NCBI RefSeq assembly: GCF_003182485.1
Contig: NZ_QGTX01000001.1
Span: 4,116,001 to 4,180,000, forward strand
Length of the DNA: 64,000 nucleotides
Origin: Geodermatophilus normandii
Lineage (GTDB): Bacteria; Actinomycetota; Actinomycetes; Mycobacteriales; Geodermatophilaceae
Direction: 5' to 3'
The position numbers and the translations under genes are program-made. Shown here piece by piece: positions 17,536 through 26,714 of this stretch (position 1 is its first letter; the number at the start of each line of letters is the position of its first letter). The notes under the pieces are model-generated. The model ran no database searches. It was not told the origin of the DNA and saw nothing but the letters and a program-made list of their open reading frames with translations.

Positions 17536-18965
17536 CAGGCCCACCTCCGCACCTGCGCCGGCTGGGGCATCCCGAACACCGACGGGGAGACCCGGATGCC
17601 CAGGTCCTCGAAGCGGTCGGTGAACCGCGGCCGCACGCCGGTCGGGACCGGCGTGCCGAGGAAGCGGCCCGAGGGGTCGACGCCGGCGGAGTAGTCGAAC
17701 AGGAACGCGTCCTGCAGGGTCACCGTCTCCCCCTCCATCCCCTGCACCTCGGTCACGTGGGTGACCCGCCGGGTGCCGTCACGCAGGCGGGTCAGCTGGA
17801 CGACGACGTCGACGGCGGAGGCGATCTGCTCGCGGATGGCGCGCAGCGGCAGGTCCATGCCGGCCATGAGCACCAGCGTCTCCAGCCGGGCGATGGCATC
17901 GCGCGGCGAGTTGGCGTGCACCGTCGACAGCGAGCCGTCGTGGCCGGTGTTCATCGCCTGCAGCATGTCCAGCGACTCACCACCGCGGCACTCGCCGACC
18001 ACGATCCGGTCCGGGCGCATCCGCAGGCTGTTGCGCACCAGGTCGCGGATGGTGATCGCGCCCCTGCCCTCGATGTTCGGCGGGCGGGACTCCAGCCGGA
18101 CGACGTGCTCCTGCTGCAGCTGCAGCTCCACGGCGTCCTCGATGGTGACGATCCGCTCGCCCTCGGGGATGAAGGAGGACAGCACGTTGAGCAGCGTCGT
18201 CTTCCCCGTACCCGTACCGCCCGAGACGATGATGTTCAGCCGGGCCTCGACGCAGGCGTGCAGCAGCTCGGCCATCTCCGGGCTCAGCGTGCCGAACCCG
18301 ATGAGGTCGTCGACACCGAAGGGGTCCTTGGCGAACTTCCGGATGGTCAGCGTCGAACCGGAGAAGGCCAGCGGCGGGATGATCGCGTTGACCCGGGAGC
18401 CGTCGGCCAGGCGCGCGTCCACCATCGGCGAGGACTCGTCGATCCGGCGTCCCACCCGGGACACGATCCGGTCGATCACCCGGCGCAGGTGCTCGTCGGA
18501 GGTGAACCGGGCGGCGCTGCGCACCAGCTTGCCGCCCTGCTCGACGTAGACCATGTCGGGGCCGTTGCACATGATCTCGGTGACCGTCGGGTCGTCGAGC
18601 AGCTTCTGCAGCGGGCCGAAGCCCAGCACGTCGTCGGCCAGCTCCGCGGTCAGCCGGGCCTGCTCGTCGGGCGAGAGCGGCACCTTCTCCTCGTCGACGA
18701 CCACGTCGAGCTCGCCCAGGACGATGCCGCGCAACTGCTCCTCCGACAGCGACGGGTCGTTCATCCGCGACCCCATGCGCTCGAACAGCGCCTTGGCGAC
18801 GCGGTCCTTGAGCCGGGTGAGGGCATCGGTCGGGGGTGCGGGGCGGCCGCGGTCACGGGCCGGGCGCGGGACGACCGGTGGTGTCCGCTCCGGCGGCGCG
18901 ACCGGCGGCGGCGTGTGCTCGGCCGGCCGTCCCTGGGCGGCCGCCAGGCGGGAGGCGAGGTTCAC
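17535..18965 (-). CDS. tadA: TadA/CpaF secretion ATPase
   Basis: 476 residues. A Pro-rich N-terminus, then an N-terminal helical domain (LTRLKDRVAKALFERMG), DPTVTEIMCNG, Walker A VSGGTGTGKTTLLNVL at about 245, the Asp box IVTIEDAVELQL, Walker B and His box LRMRPDRIVVGECRGGESLD, STVHANSP. It powers pilin polymerisation at the inner membrane. GTG at 18965 is the annotated start; it lies within a triple 33-bp tandem repeat that also offers other GTG codons. Confidence 0.92.
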   Translation of the reverse strand: MNLASRLAAAQGRPAEHTPPPVAPPERTPPVVPRPARDRGRPAPPTDALTRLKDRVAKALFERMGSRMNDPSLSEEQLRGIVLGELDVVVDEEKVPLSPDEQARLTAELADDVLGFGPLQKLLDDPTVTEIMCNGPDMVYVEQGGKLVRSAARFTSDEHLRRVIDRIVSRVGRRIDESSPMVDARLADGSRVNAIIPPLAFSGSTLTIRKFAKDPFGVDDLIGFGTLSPEMAELLHACVEARLNIIVSGGTGTGKTTLLNVLSSFIPEGERIVTIEDAVELQLQQEHVVRLESRPPNIEGRGAITIRDLVRNSLRMRPDRIVVGECRGGESLDMLQAMNTGHDGSLSTVHANSPRDAIARLETLVLMAGMDLPLRAIREQIASAVDVVVQLTRLRDGTRRVTHVTEVQGMEGETVTLQDAFLFDYSAGVDPSGRFLGTPVPTGVRPRFTDRFEDLGIRVSPSVFGMPQPAQVRRWA

Positions 18966-19075
18966 GACGCCGCCCGGTGCGTCGAGGCGGAGGTCACGAA
19001 CGCCGCCCAGTGCGTCGAGGCGGAGGTCACGAACGCCGCCCGGTGCGTCGAGGCGGAGGTCACGACGCCGCCCGG
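18964..19075. repeat. Three and a half 33-bp tandem repeats at the cpaE-tadA junction
   Basis: A unit of about 33 bp containing GCGTCGAGGCGGAGGTCACG on the plus strand is repeated three times with a fourth partial copy. Copies differ at one or two positions. The last copy carries the stop of the cpaE-like gene and the first carries the GTG of tadA. On the minus strand every copy offers a GTGACC start-like codon, so the repeat sits across the ribosome entry region of tadA. Confidence 0.85.
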
Positions 19076-20250
19076 TGCTTGGCGCGGTAGCGGCCGGGCT
19101 TGACCAGCGGGGTGGCCGCGAAGCGGGACACCAGCCGGCGCAGCTCCTTGGCCGCCGGGTCCCGGCCGTTGCTGGCCAGGATCGGCACGCCCTGGTTGGT
19201 CGACGCCGGCACGGCCGGGGACCGCGGGACGACGACGTCCACGCCGCAGCCGATGGCCACCTCCACGTCGCGCACCGAGAGCCCGCCCCTGGGGTCGGCG
19301 AGGTTCATGACCACGTGCCGGCCGGCGGGGATCATGCCGAGCTCACCGAGCACCTGCACCTCCTTGCGCAGGCCACGGACGCCGGGCACGTCCATGCTGC
19401 TGAGCATGACCACGTCGGTGGCCCGGTCGATCGCGGCGAGCGTCTGCTCGGACAACCCCGGCGCGGTGTCGACCACCACGTAGCGGAACTCCCGGGACAG
19501 CGCCTGCAGCAGGCGGCTGACGTCGTCCCCGGTCACCGTGTCACCGGCGGCCGGCGACTCCGACCCGCAGACGGCGAACAGCCCGCTGGGGTGCTGGGTG
19601 AGGAAGGTCTTGAGGACCATCGTGTCCTGGCTGGCCGGGCCGTGGACGGCGTCGGGCAGCGTGTACTCGGGCACCAGGCCGAGCGCGTAGGCGACGTCGC
19701 CGAACTGCACGTCGAGGTCGACGAGCACGGTGGACTGGGGCGCGCCCGCGGTGAGCCCGACGGCGAGGTTGGTCGCCACCGTCGTCTTGCCGACCCCGCC
19801 CTTGGGCGAGGCCACCGTGATGACCCGGCCGGTGAACCGGGCGGTCTCCTCCAGGGGACGCAGCACCCGGCGGCGGTCGGCCGCGGCCGCGCCGGCGCGC
19901 TCGACGGCCGCGGCGACCTCGGCCGGCTCCGCCCGCGGCGGCAGCAGGTCGCGGATGCCGGCGCGCATCGCCTCCTGCCACAGCTCCGGCGTGGGGTCGG
20001 CGACGAGGACGACGCTGGTGCCGGGGCACTGCACGTCCAGCCGCCTGGCCAGGGTGAGCACCTCGTGCAGGGGCGCCAGCGGGCCGACGAGCAGGACGTC
20101 GGGCAGCTCGCCGTCGCAGAGCAGCTCGAACAGCCGGGCCGGGTCGGCGGGCAGCCGGCCGGGCGGCAGGACCTGGACGTCGCCGTCCACGGCCGTCGCG
20201 ACCGCCTCGCGCAGGTCGTCGCCGGCGCCGGCGAGGACGACGCGGCTCAT
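19060..20250 (-). CDS. cpaE: TadZ/CpaE-like ParA-family ATPase
   Basis: 396 residues. An atypical response-regulator-like N-terminal domain (residues 1-120, VLLVGPLAPLHEVLTLARRL) precedes a MinD/ParA ATPase domain with the deviant Walker A ITVASPKGGVGKTTVATNLA, VLVDLDVQFGDVA and VVDTAPG. CpaE proteins place the pilus machine in the cell. It overlaps cpaB by four bases (ATGA). The last residues (RYRAKHRAAS) fall in the 33-bp tandem repeat. Confidence 0.88.
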   Translation of the reverse strand: MSRVVLAGAGDDLREAVATAVDGDVQVLPPGRLPADPARLFELLCDGELPDVLLVGPLAPLHEVLTLARRLDVQCPGTSVVLVADPTPELWQEAMRAGIRDLLPPRAEPAEVAAAVERAGAAAADRRRVLRPLEETARFTGRVITVASPKGGVGKTTVATNLAVGLTAGAPQSTVLVDLDVQFGDVAYALGLVPEYTLPDAVHGPASQDTMVLKTFLTQHPSGLFAVCGSESPAAGDTVTGDDVSRLLQALSREFRYVVVDTAPGLSEQTLAAIDRATDVVMLSSMDVPGVRGLRKEVQVLGELGMIPAGRHVVMNLADPRGGLSVRDVEVAIGCGVDVVVPRSPAVPASTNQGVPILASNGRDPAAKELRRLVSRFAATPLVKPGRYRAKHRAAS

Positions 20251-21059
20251 TCCGCCGGCTCCGCGGCCACGCTGCCCAGGGCGGCCAGCAGGTCGCCGTA
20301 GGCGTTGCCCTGGTGGACGACCCGGGTGTCGGAGGTGTCCGTGCCCTCGCGCTCCAGGGCCAGCCAGACCGTCGCGTGCTCCATGCCGAAGACGGCGACC
20401 TCGGCGTCACGGGCCGGGAGGGCCAGGGTGACCATCACGTTCCCGGTGGGGGCGGCACTGGTGGCCGAGGCCGTCTCCACGTCCCCGCCCTCGGCCCCGG
20501 CGGGCGCGGGGGCGCCCTGGACCTGGGTGACCAGGACGCCGTGCAGCGTGGCGTGCGTGGTCCCGACCTGCTCGTCCTCGGGGTCGGCGTCGATGTTGCC
20601 CTGCAGGTCCATCGAGATGTAGAGCCCGACCTCGTCACCGGCGGCCAGGCGCCCCCCGACCGCACGCTGCGGCTCGAGCACCAGGCTCACCTCCGACAGC
20701 CCCTCGGGCACCGGCACGGTGCCGGGCGCCTGCAGGTCGGCCGGCGCGGCGAACCGGCTGGCGAGCACCTGCTCGCCGGGCTCGAGGTCCGCGGTGGCGA
20801 CCTGACCGGCGAGCTGCTCCAGGTCGGTGACCCGCCCGTCGACCGCCGCCTTGACGGGCAGCACCTCGGTGCGGACCAGACCGGTGACCTCCTCGGCGGG
20901 GGTGCCCTCGGGGATCGGCTGGTCGACCACGAGCACCTCGACCGTGCGCACCCCCGCGAGGGCGCGGGCGTCGGCGCCCCGCACGTAGGCCAGCAGCACC
21001 ACGGTGCCGGCGGCCACGAGGACCAGCGCCGCGACGGCGGCGAGCAGTCGGCGTCTCAC
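20247..21059 (-). CDS. cpaB: CpaB/RcpC-like pilus assembly protein with SAF domain
   Basis: 270 residues. N-terminal membrane helix (LAAVAALVLVAAGTVVLLAY), a SAF domain (VLVVDQPIPEGTPAEEVTG, then GEQVLASRFAAP), followed by the RcpC C-terminal region (GLSEVSLVLEPQRAVGGRLA, GDEVGLYISM). CpaB works with the outer channel in Gram-negatives; in actinomycetes its exact role is unsure. Overlaps cpaE by four bases. Confidence 0.82.
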   Translation of the reverse strand: MRRRLLAAVAALVLVAAGTVVLLAYVRGADARALAGVRTVEVLVVDQPIPEGTPAEEVTGLVRTEVLPVKAAVDGRVTDLEQLAGQVATADLEPGEQVLASRFAAPADLQAPGTVPVPEGLSEVSLVLEPQRAVGGRLAAGDEVGLYISMDLQGNIDADPEDEQVGTTHATLHGVLVTQVQGAPAPAGAEGGDVETASATSAAPTGNVMVTLALPARDAEVAVFGMEHATVWLALEREGTDTSDTRVVHQGNAYGDLLAALGSVAAEPAE

Positions 21060-21071
21060 GTCAGTGCGCCC

Positions 21072-22058
21072 CTATCGGATCAGTCGGAGGATGGCCGCGC
21101 CCAGGTCGGGAGCGTCGGTGCTGGTGTCGAAGGCGCCGGAGGCGTCGACGAAGCGGGTGAAGTAGCCGCGGATGCAGCGGTCCTCGCCCCTGCAGGGCTG
21201 GCCGGAGTCGTACTGGCCGCCGAAGTGGTAGCCGGTGATCGTGAAGGCGGCGTAGCCGTGGACCTCGTACCAGGCACCGCTGCCGGTGCCACCGGACTCG
21301 TCGAAGATCGGCAGCAGCACGGTGCGGCCGACCAGTGACGCGACGTCGCCGACCGAGCAGCCCTGCGAGGGGTTGTTGCCCGGCTCGGAGTCGTAGCGGC
21401 TGCCGATGCGGGTCGTCGCCCTGCAGGTGTTGCCGCCGTCGGACTGCAGCCAGCCGAACCCGCCGGGCACGAACATGCGCGACGGGCCGGTGCAGCCGGT
21501 GTCGGACTTCTTCGGCAGCACGATCGTGCGCTGCGTGGTGGTCGACGGCATGCCGCCGCCGGTCTGCGCCAGCCACTCGCACCAGGAGAAGATCAGCGGC
21601 AGCATCGCCGTCCCGCCGCTGGGTGCGCCCCAGGTGACGGTCGCCGTCGCCGACACCGCGCTCGCGTCGTGGCCGATGACCGGGGCGAACCAGTGCTCGC
21701 GGGGGGCGCTGCCGGTGACGGTCACGCGGGTGGGGGCGCTCCGCAGCAGCGGCGGTGCCGCGGTGGCCGCCCCGGCGCCGGCGTCGGCGACGCTGTTGGC
21801 GTCGACCAGCTCCTGGGCGGTGGCCTGCATGTCGCCGCAGGCCCCGCGGGCGCAGTCGCGGGCGACGGCGAGGGCGGCGGCGTCGGCGGCCACCTGCAGC
21901 CGCGCCCTGTCGGCGTAGAGGGCGCCGAGGTCGACGGCGATCGCCGTGAAGCCGAGCAGCGGGACGAGCAGGACGGAGAGCACGACGGCTGCCGCGCCGC
22001 GCTCGCCGGCGAGCCGGCGCCGGACGCGGGCCCGCAGCCCGGGGATCAGCCGTTGCAC
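21072..22058 (-). CDS. TadG-like pseudopilin/adhesin, Flp locus
   Basis: 328 residues. A basic N-terminus then GERGAAAVVLSVLLVPLLGF, the TadE/TadG class-III signal and membrane helix with the Glu missing or displaced by one, then DLGALYADRARLQVAADAAA, the usual TadG continuation. The C-terminal 230 residues form a Cys-containing exported domain (at least eight Cys), with FDESGGTGSGAWYEVHGYAA near the end. GTG at 22058 overlaps the upstream tadE stop by 13 bases. Likely a minor pilus component at the surface. Confidence 0.75.
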   Translation of the reverse strand: MQRLIPGLRARVRRRLAGERGAAAVVLSVLLVPLLGFTAIAVDLGALYADRARLQVAADAAALAVARDCARGACGDMQATAQELVDANSVADAGAGAATAAPPLLRSAPTRVTVTGSAPREHWFAPVIGHDASAVSATATVTWGAPSGGTAMLPLIFSWCEWLAQTGGGMPSTTTQRTIVLPKKSDTGCTGPSRMFVPGGFGWLQSDGGNTCRATTRIGSRYDSEPGNNPSQGCSVGDVASLVGRTVLLPIFDESGGTGSGAWYEVHGYAAFTITGYHFGGQYDSGQPCRGEDRCIRGYFTRFVDASGAFDTSTDAPDLGAAILRLIR

Positions 22059-22441
22059 CGCATGACCCCCGTCCCGGTGAGGTCGACGTCGGCCCCGAAG
22101 AAGCGGGTGAGGAGGGGCATCGGGTAGCTGACGGTCACCCGCACGTTGGCCGTGGTCGTCGTGGTGGTGGGGCACGCGGCGGGCGAGATGGTGATCTGCG
22201 CGTTGGTGATCGCCGGGTCGAGGGTCGGGGCGGCGTCGCGGACGGCGGCCCGGGCGGCGGCCGGGTTGCTCTGCAGCGCCATGACGCGGGCGCCCTCGCG
22301 GGCCGCCGCGGACAGCGTCCCCTGCACCTGGAAGGCGTGGCCGAACTCGATGATGCCGAGGACCAGGACGATCAGCACGGGCAGGACCAGCGCGAACTCG
22401 ACGACGCTGGCGCCGCGCTCGCGCTGCAGCCGCTCCCTCAT
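22046..22441 (-). CDS. tadE: TadE-like minor pilin
   Basis: 131 residues. Basic start MRERLQRERG followed by ASVVEFALVLPVLIVLVLGI, the exact TadE class-III signal/TM with Glu+5, then GHAFQVQGTLSAAAREGARV. The remaining 80 residues are beta-rich and exported. It is processed by the tadV-type peptidase encoded at 22.9 kb. Coupled to the next gene by a 13-base overlap. Confidence 0.85.
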   Translation of the reverse strand: MRERLQRERGASVVEFALVLPVLIVLVLGIIEFGHAFQVQGTLSAAAREGARVMALQSNPAAARAAVRDAAPTLDPAITNAQITISPAACPTTTTTTANVRVTVSYPMPLLTRFFGADVDLTGTGVMRCNG

Positions 22442-22469
22442 CCCGTCCTCCTCTCCTCGACGCGCCGGT

Positions 22470-22504
22470 GGGCGTCGTGGCGACTCGACGTCGCCACGAC
22501 GCCC
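22470..22504. terminator. Perfect 15-bp hairpin between pilin gene and tadE
   Basis: Arms 22470-22484 and 22490-22504 pair perfectly over 15 bp with a five-base loop. It lies 20 bases after the Flp pilin stop and 29 bases before the tadE start, all on the minus strand. A leaky terminator here would give much pilin mRNA and little of the downstream machinery, as is seen for other major-pilin genes. Confidence 0.75.
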
Positions 22505-22523
22505 GGCAGGGGATCCGTGCGGG

Positions 22524-22745
22524 TCAGGACCCGGCCGCGCCGTTGGCCTTCTCGAGGCCCCCCACCACCGACTGGAAGAGCTCCTTCAGCTCCGGGCCCA
22601 GCAGGATGAGGGTGGCGATGATCGCGACGGCGATCAGGCCGACCAGCAGGCCGTACTCGACGGCGGTGGCGCCCTTCTCCTCCCGCTGCACGCGGTCCTT
22701 GGCGAGGGAGACGAGGGTGACGAGGGTGGCGAGCGGGTTCAGCAC
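22524..22745 (-). CDS. Flp/Fap-type major pilin
   Basis: 73 residues. The mature N-terminal segment KGATAVEYGLLVGLIAVAII is the Flp pilin motif with Glu+5 and Tyr+6, cut after the Gly by the A24 peptidase. About 27 residues form the leader. GTG at 22745 has AGGAGA upstream; longer in-frame starts lie in Arg/Pro-rich sequence. This is the first gene of the tad cluster and is followed by a strong hairpin. Confidence 0.9.
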   Translation of the reverse strand: MLNPLATLVTLVSLAKDRVQREEKGATAVEYGLLVGLIAVAIIATLILLGPELKELFQSVVGGLEKANGAAGS

Positions 22746-22924
22746 GGTTTCTCCTGTGGGGTGGGCCGCCGGTCCGGATCGGTCGATCCGGCCGTCACGA
22801 CGCTGCGAACGTCGTCGGACAGGAGGTGCGGGGACTTGAGCGTCCTTCATCCGGTCCACGGACAGGGTTCATCCCGAAGGGTGCGTTCCGCACCTGGCTG
22901 CTGACGCTGCGTGTCTGACGGCGC

Positions 22925-23632
22925 TCAGGCGACGAGCGGGGCCAGCACCGCCAGTCCGGTGCCGAGCAGCAGCGCCGGGCCGAACGGCAGTTCCGCCCGC
23001 AGTCCCACCCGGCGGGTCGCCACGAGGGCCAGTGCCAGCAGCGCCTGGACGACGAAGCCGGCGACCACCCCGAGCACGACGTGCGGCCAGCCGAGCCAGC
23101 CCAGGTACAGCCCGAGGACGGCGCCGAGCTTCACGTCGCCCATGCCGATGCCGCCCGGGGAGACCAGCGCCATGAGGAGCAGGGCGCCGAAGACCGCCGC
23201 GGCCGCCAGGACCGCGCGGAGCAGCGCCGGCCACGCGCCGGTGACCGCAGCGGCGCCGGAGAGCAGCACCGCGCCCGCGACCAGAGTGGGCGCCACGACC
23301 CGGTTGGGCAGCAGGTGGTGGTGCCGGTCGATCGCGGCCAGCAGCACCCCGGCCACGACGAGCAGGAGGTAGGCGGGCAGCTCGGCGGAGATCCCGAAGC
23401 GCCACGTGGTCACCGCGCACAGCACGGCGGTCAGCAGGACCAGCAGCGGCCGCACCGCCGGCCGCTCCTCCTCGCGGGCGTCCGGCGACGGGGCCGCCGG
23501 TGCGCCCACGGGGACGCGGGCACCCGCCGGCCACGGGTAGCGCGCGGCGGCGCGGTCCACGGCTGCCCCCGCGGCCAGGCCGAGGAGCGCCGCGACCCCG
23601 GGAGCGACGGCGGCGGCGGACACGGCGGACAC
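22925..23632 (-). CDS. A24 prepilin peptidase (TadV/CpaA type)
   Basis: 235 residues with about seven membrane helices. The two catalytic Asp are in LAAIDRHHHLLPNRV and SPGGIGMGDVKLGAVLGL (GxGD form). The enzyme cuts the leader of Flp pilin and TadE-like proteins in the membrane. The start at GTG 23632 is chosen to begin just before the first helix; another GTG at 23623 is possible. It is separate from the pilin gene by about 180 bases. Confidence 0.85.
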   Translation of the reverse strand: MSAVSAAAVAPGVAALLGLAAGAAVDRAAARYPWPAGARVPVGAPAAPSPDAREEERPAVRPLLVLLTAVLCAVTTWRFGISAELPAYLLLVVAGVLLAAIDRHHHLLPNRVVAPTLVAGAVLLSGAAAVTGAWPALLRAVLAAAAVFGALLLMALVSPGGIGMGDVKLGAVLGLYLGWLGWPHVVLGVVAGFVVQALLALALVATRRVGLRAELPFGPALLLGTGLAVLAPLVA

Positions 23633-23790
23633 GATGACACGGCCCGGCAGCGGCGCCCGTGAGCGAAACCCACCCCCTCGGGTGGGATCCCAGGACACCC
23701 GCTTCCTCCCCCGGACCGGCCGGCCCCCGGGAGGGCGGTGCCAGGATCACGGCGGACGAGGGTCGCCGTCGAGACCCAGGAGGAGGACGG

Positions 23791-24635
23791 ATGGAGCCCG
23801 GGACAGCGTCGGCGGTCCTGCTGCCCGACGGGCGTGAGCTCGCGTGGTCGGAGTGGGGACCGCAGGACGGCCGGCCGGTGCTCTTCTGCCCCGGCGCGGG
23901 GATGAGCGGCGTCCTCGGCTTCGGGACCGGCCTGCTGACCGACCTCGGCCTGCGGCTGCTGGCGCTGGACCGTCCCGGGCTGGGCCGGTCCACACCGGAC
24001 CCGGCCAGGACGTACGCCTCCTGGGCCGGCGACGTCGGGCACCTGCTGTCGGCGCTGGGACTGCGCGGCGTCCTCGGTGTCGGCTTCTCGCAGGGCGCCC
24101 CTTCGCCGTCGCGCTGGCCGGCGCCGGCCTGCTCGACGCCGTGGCGCTGGTCGCCGGGCAGGACGACCTGCGCGCCCAGCGGCACCTGCTCGTGCCCGAG
24201 GTCGCCGGGATGCTCGACGCCGCCGACGCCGACCCGGGGGGCTTCGAGCGGGAGATCGCCCGCGTCGCGAGCGCCGAGTGGCTCTGGCAGGTCATCCTGG
24301 CGACCGCGGCTCCGGTGGACCGGGCGCGGTACGAGGGCACCGACCTCGGCCCCGCCGTCCGCGCGGCCCTGGACGACGGGTTCCGCCAGGGTGCCGCCGG
24401 CTACGCGCGCGACCTGGTCACCGCGCTGGGCCCCTGGCCGGTGCGGCCCGAGGAGCTGACCGCGCCGGTGCACCTCTGGTACGGCGGGCAGGACACCAGC
24501 ACCGTGCACTCCCCCGACCTCGGCCGGTCGCTGGCGGCCCGCATCCCCGGCGCCCGGCACACCGTGCTCGACGACGAGGGCGGCGCGCTGCTGTGGACCC
24601 GCGCGGCGGACGTGCTGGACGCGCTCGCGGCGTGA
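23791..24635 (+). pseudogene. Alpha/beta hydrolase broken by one-base frameshift
   Basis: The frame from ATG 23791 (AGGAGGAGG upstream) encodes an alpha/beta hydrolase start: GRPVLFCPGAGMSGVLGFGT, LALDRPGLGRS, then the nucleophile elbow GVGFSQGA. At about 24,100 the frame must change by one to continue as PFAVALAGAGLLDAVALVAG through LWYGGQDTSTV to the stop at 24635. One C seems missing in the run after GGCG. Either the gene is dead or the base call is wrong; joined, the protein is about 280 residues, normal length. Confidence 0.8.
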
Positions 24636-24985
24636 CGGACACCGATACGGTCCCGTCCGTGTACGTGGTCCGGGGACTCCTGCAGGCGGCCGTGATGCTC
24701 GTCGTCGGGGCCGTGCTGGCCGCCGCCGCGGCCGGGGTGTGGGTGGCGGTGGCCGACGGCGACTTCGGGTCGCGTCTCGGGATCTCGATGGTGGTGGTCG
24801 CCGGGCTGATCGGCCTGCTCGGCGGCACGGCGGTCGCCCGCGCCGAGACCTCCGACGTCCGCGCCTTCCTCGGCATGGGGCCGGAGCGGGAGCAGCCCGA
24901 GCTGAATGGAGCGCTCGGGCCGGTCGGCGTCTTCCTGTTCGTCGCCCTGCCCCTGGCGGCCGTCGGGCTGGTCCTCGTCGGCTGA
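24632..24985 (+). CDS. Small membrane protein, hypothetical
   Basis: 117 residues with about four hydrophobic segments (QAAVMLVVGAVLAAAAAGVW, ISMVVVAGLIGLLGGTAVA, GPVGVFLFVALPLAAVGLVL). GTG at 24632 overlaps the hydrolase stop by four bases (GTGA), so it was probably co-translated with that gene. No family recognised. Confidence 0.65.
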   Translation: MTDTDTVPSVYVVRGLLQAAVMLVVGAVLAAAAAGVWVAVADGDFGSRLGISMVVVAGLIGLLGGTAVARAETSDVRAFLGMGPEREQPELNGALGPVGVFLFVALPLAAVGLVLVG

Positions 24986-25015
24986 GCTGTCGGCCCCCTC
25001 CGCCAGGCTGCGTGC

Positions 25016-25282
25016 ATGCCCTTCGAGACGACGCTCGTCCGCTGGCCGGGCGCTGCCGGCTGGGTCTTCGCGCCCGTGCCGGCCGAGCGCGCGCCGGAGA
25101 CGGCGGGCCCCTTCGGCCGGGTGCCGGTGACGGCGACCGTCGACGGCCACACCTGGGCGACCAGCGTCTGGCGCGACCGCGCGGCCGGCTGGCTGCTGCC
25201 CGTGCCGGCGCGGATCCGCCGCGGCAAGGACGACGGCGACGCGGTCACCGTCGACGTCGAGGTGGACGCCGCTCGGCTGTGA
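25016..25282 (+). CDS. DUF1905-like small protein
   Basis: 88 residues, a whole DUF1905 domain: ETTLVRWPGAAGWVFAPVP, then FGRVPVTATVDGHTWATSVW and ARIRRGKDDGDAVTVDVEVD. The family is a small beta barrel of unknown role, often beside YdeI-like proteins. ATG start. Confidence 0.78.
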   Translation: MPFETTLVRWPGAAGWVFAPVPAERAPETAGPFGRVPVTATVDGHTWATSVWRDRAAGWLLPVPARIRRGKDDGDAVTVDVEVDAARL

Positions 25283-25304
25283 CCTGCGGGGACCGTCGTA
25301 CCCG

Positions 25305-26695
25305 GTGCGTGGCTTCGGGGTCGTGCAGGAGGTCACCGGGTCGCTCGTGGAGCGTGCGCTGGCGGGCTGGCTGGTGGAGCAGCCCGCGCCCATCCGGCGC
25401 GTGCCGGTGGCCCTCCTGTCGCGGGAGCAGAAGGCCGCCGAGCTGCAGCGCCTGCAGGCCCGCAAGGCGATGGACGCCGCCCACGAGGCGGAGCTGATCC
25501 TGGGGCTGGCCGATGAATCTCCCGATGACGACGACCCGCCACCGGGGACGCCTGGGGCGCGGTCGTGGAAGCCGGACCCGGAGTTGCCGGGGGTGTCGGA
25601 GTCCTTTCCCGCCGAGTTGGCGGTGGTGCTCAACTGCGGGCGGCTGTCGGCCGGTCAGCTCGCCCACCGCGCGTGGACCTACCGGACGCACCTGCCGGCC
25701 ACGTGGGCCGCCATGTCGGCGGGGCAGCTGGACGAGTACCGGGCCGGCACGTTGTTGCTGGAGCTGGATGCCGCGGCGGCCGACCGGCGGCGGGAGCAGG
25801 CCAGGCGCCGCGCCGACGCGCGCGTCTACCCCGCCCCGCAGGAGGGCATGGCCACCCTCGCCGCCGATCTGCCGGTCGAGGTGCCGGCCGCCTGCCACGC
25901 GCTGGTCGACCAGTTGGCGCGGCTGCTCGAGGCCGACGGCGACCCCCGCCCGATCGGGGACTGCGCACGCTGGTGCTCGCCGATCTGCTCCAGCGCCCCT
26001 GGGACGAGTCCCGCCCGCCGGTGACCGCGCACCTGCAGATCATCACCACCCTCGCCTCGCTCGCAGGGCGGTCTGCCGGCGCCGGCGAGGTCGACGGGCT
26101 ACCGATCACCGCCGCCCACCTCCGCGAGCTCCTCGAACAGCTCGACGCGCTCGGGGTGCGCGCTCCGGAGGGCGGATCGGTCACCCTGGCGCTGACCGAC
26201 GAGGACGGCACGCGGCACGCCACCAGCACCCACGATCAGCTCCGCCGCATCGCCCGCCGCGGCTGCCCCGAGCACCCCGCTGCCCCGGATGCCGGCGCCG
26301 ACTGCGGCTGCGCCGCGCTGGCCCGCCCCAAGGCGACCGACTGCTACGCACCCAGCGCCGGGCAGCAGCGGTTCGTGCGCACCCGCGACCGCACCTGCCG
26401 CTCCCCCACCCGCGGGCAGCGGGTCGGGTGGGCCGATGTCGACCACGTCGTCCCGCACGCCCGCGGCGGGGCCACCGACTGCGCCGACCTGTGCTGCCTG
26501 TGCCGCAGCCACCACCGGCTCGAGACCCTCGCCCGCGGCTGGCGATTCGCGATGAGCCCCGACGGCGTCCTGACCGTCACCACACCGTCCGGGATCACCC
26601 GCACCACCCGGCCACCGGGCACGCGACCACCACCGGCCGAGGACACCGGGCCACCACTCCCGGGCGGACCGGACCACGACCCGCCACCCTTCTGA
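25305..26695 (+). pseudogene. DUF222/13E12-type HNH endonuclease, frameshifted
   Basis: The first frame (25305 to about 25,960) encodes the DUF222 domain found in 13E12-repeat proteins of actinomycetes (LNCGRLSAGQLAHRAWTYRT). Near 25,962, after DPRPIG, the homology moves to another frame (LRTLVLADLLQRPWDESRPP) and runs to 26695 with the HNH domain (VDHVVPHARGGATDCADL, CLCRSHHRLET). A one-base change restores a single 460-residue protein. Such genes are many-copy in actinomycetes. It is either inactivated or a sequencing slip. Confidence 0.82.
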
Positions 26696-26714
26696 CGACG
26701 GGAGGTCGCACCGG

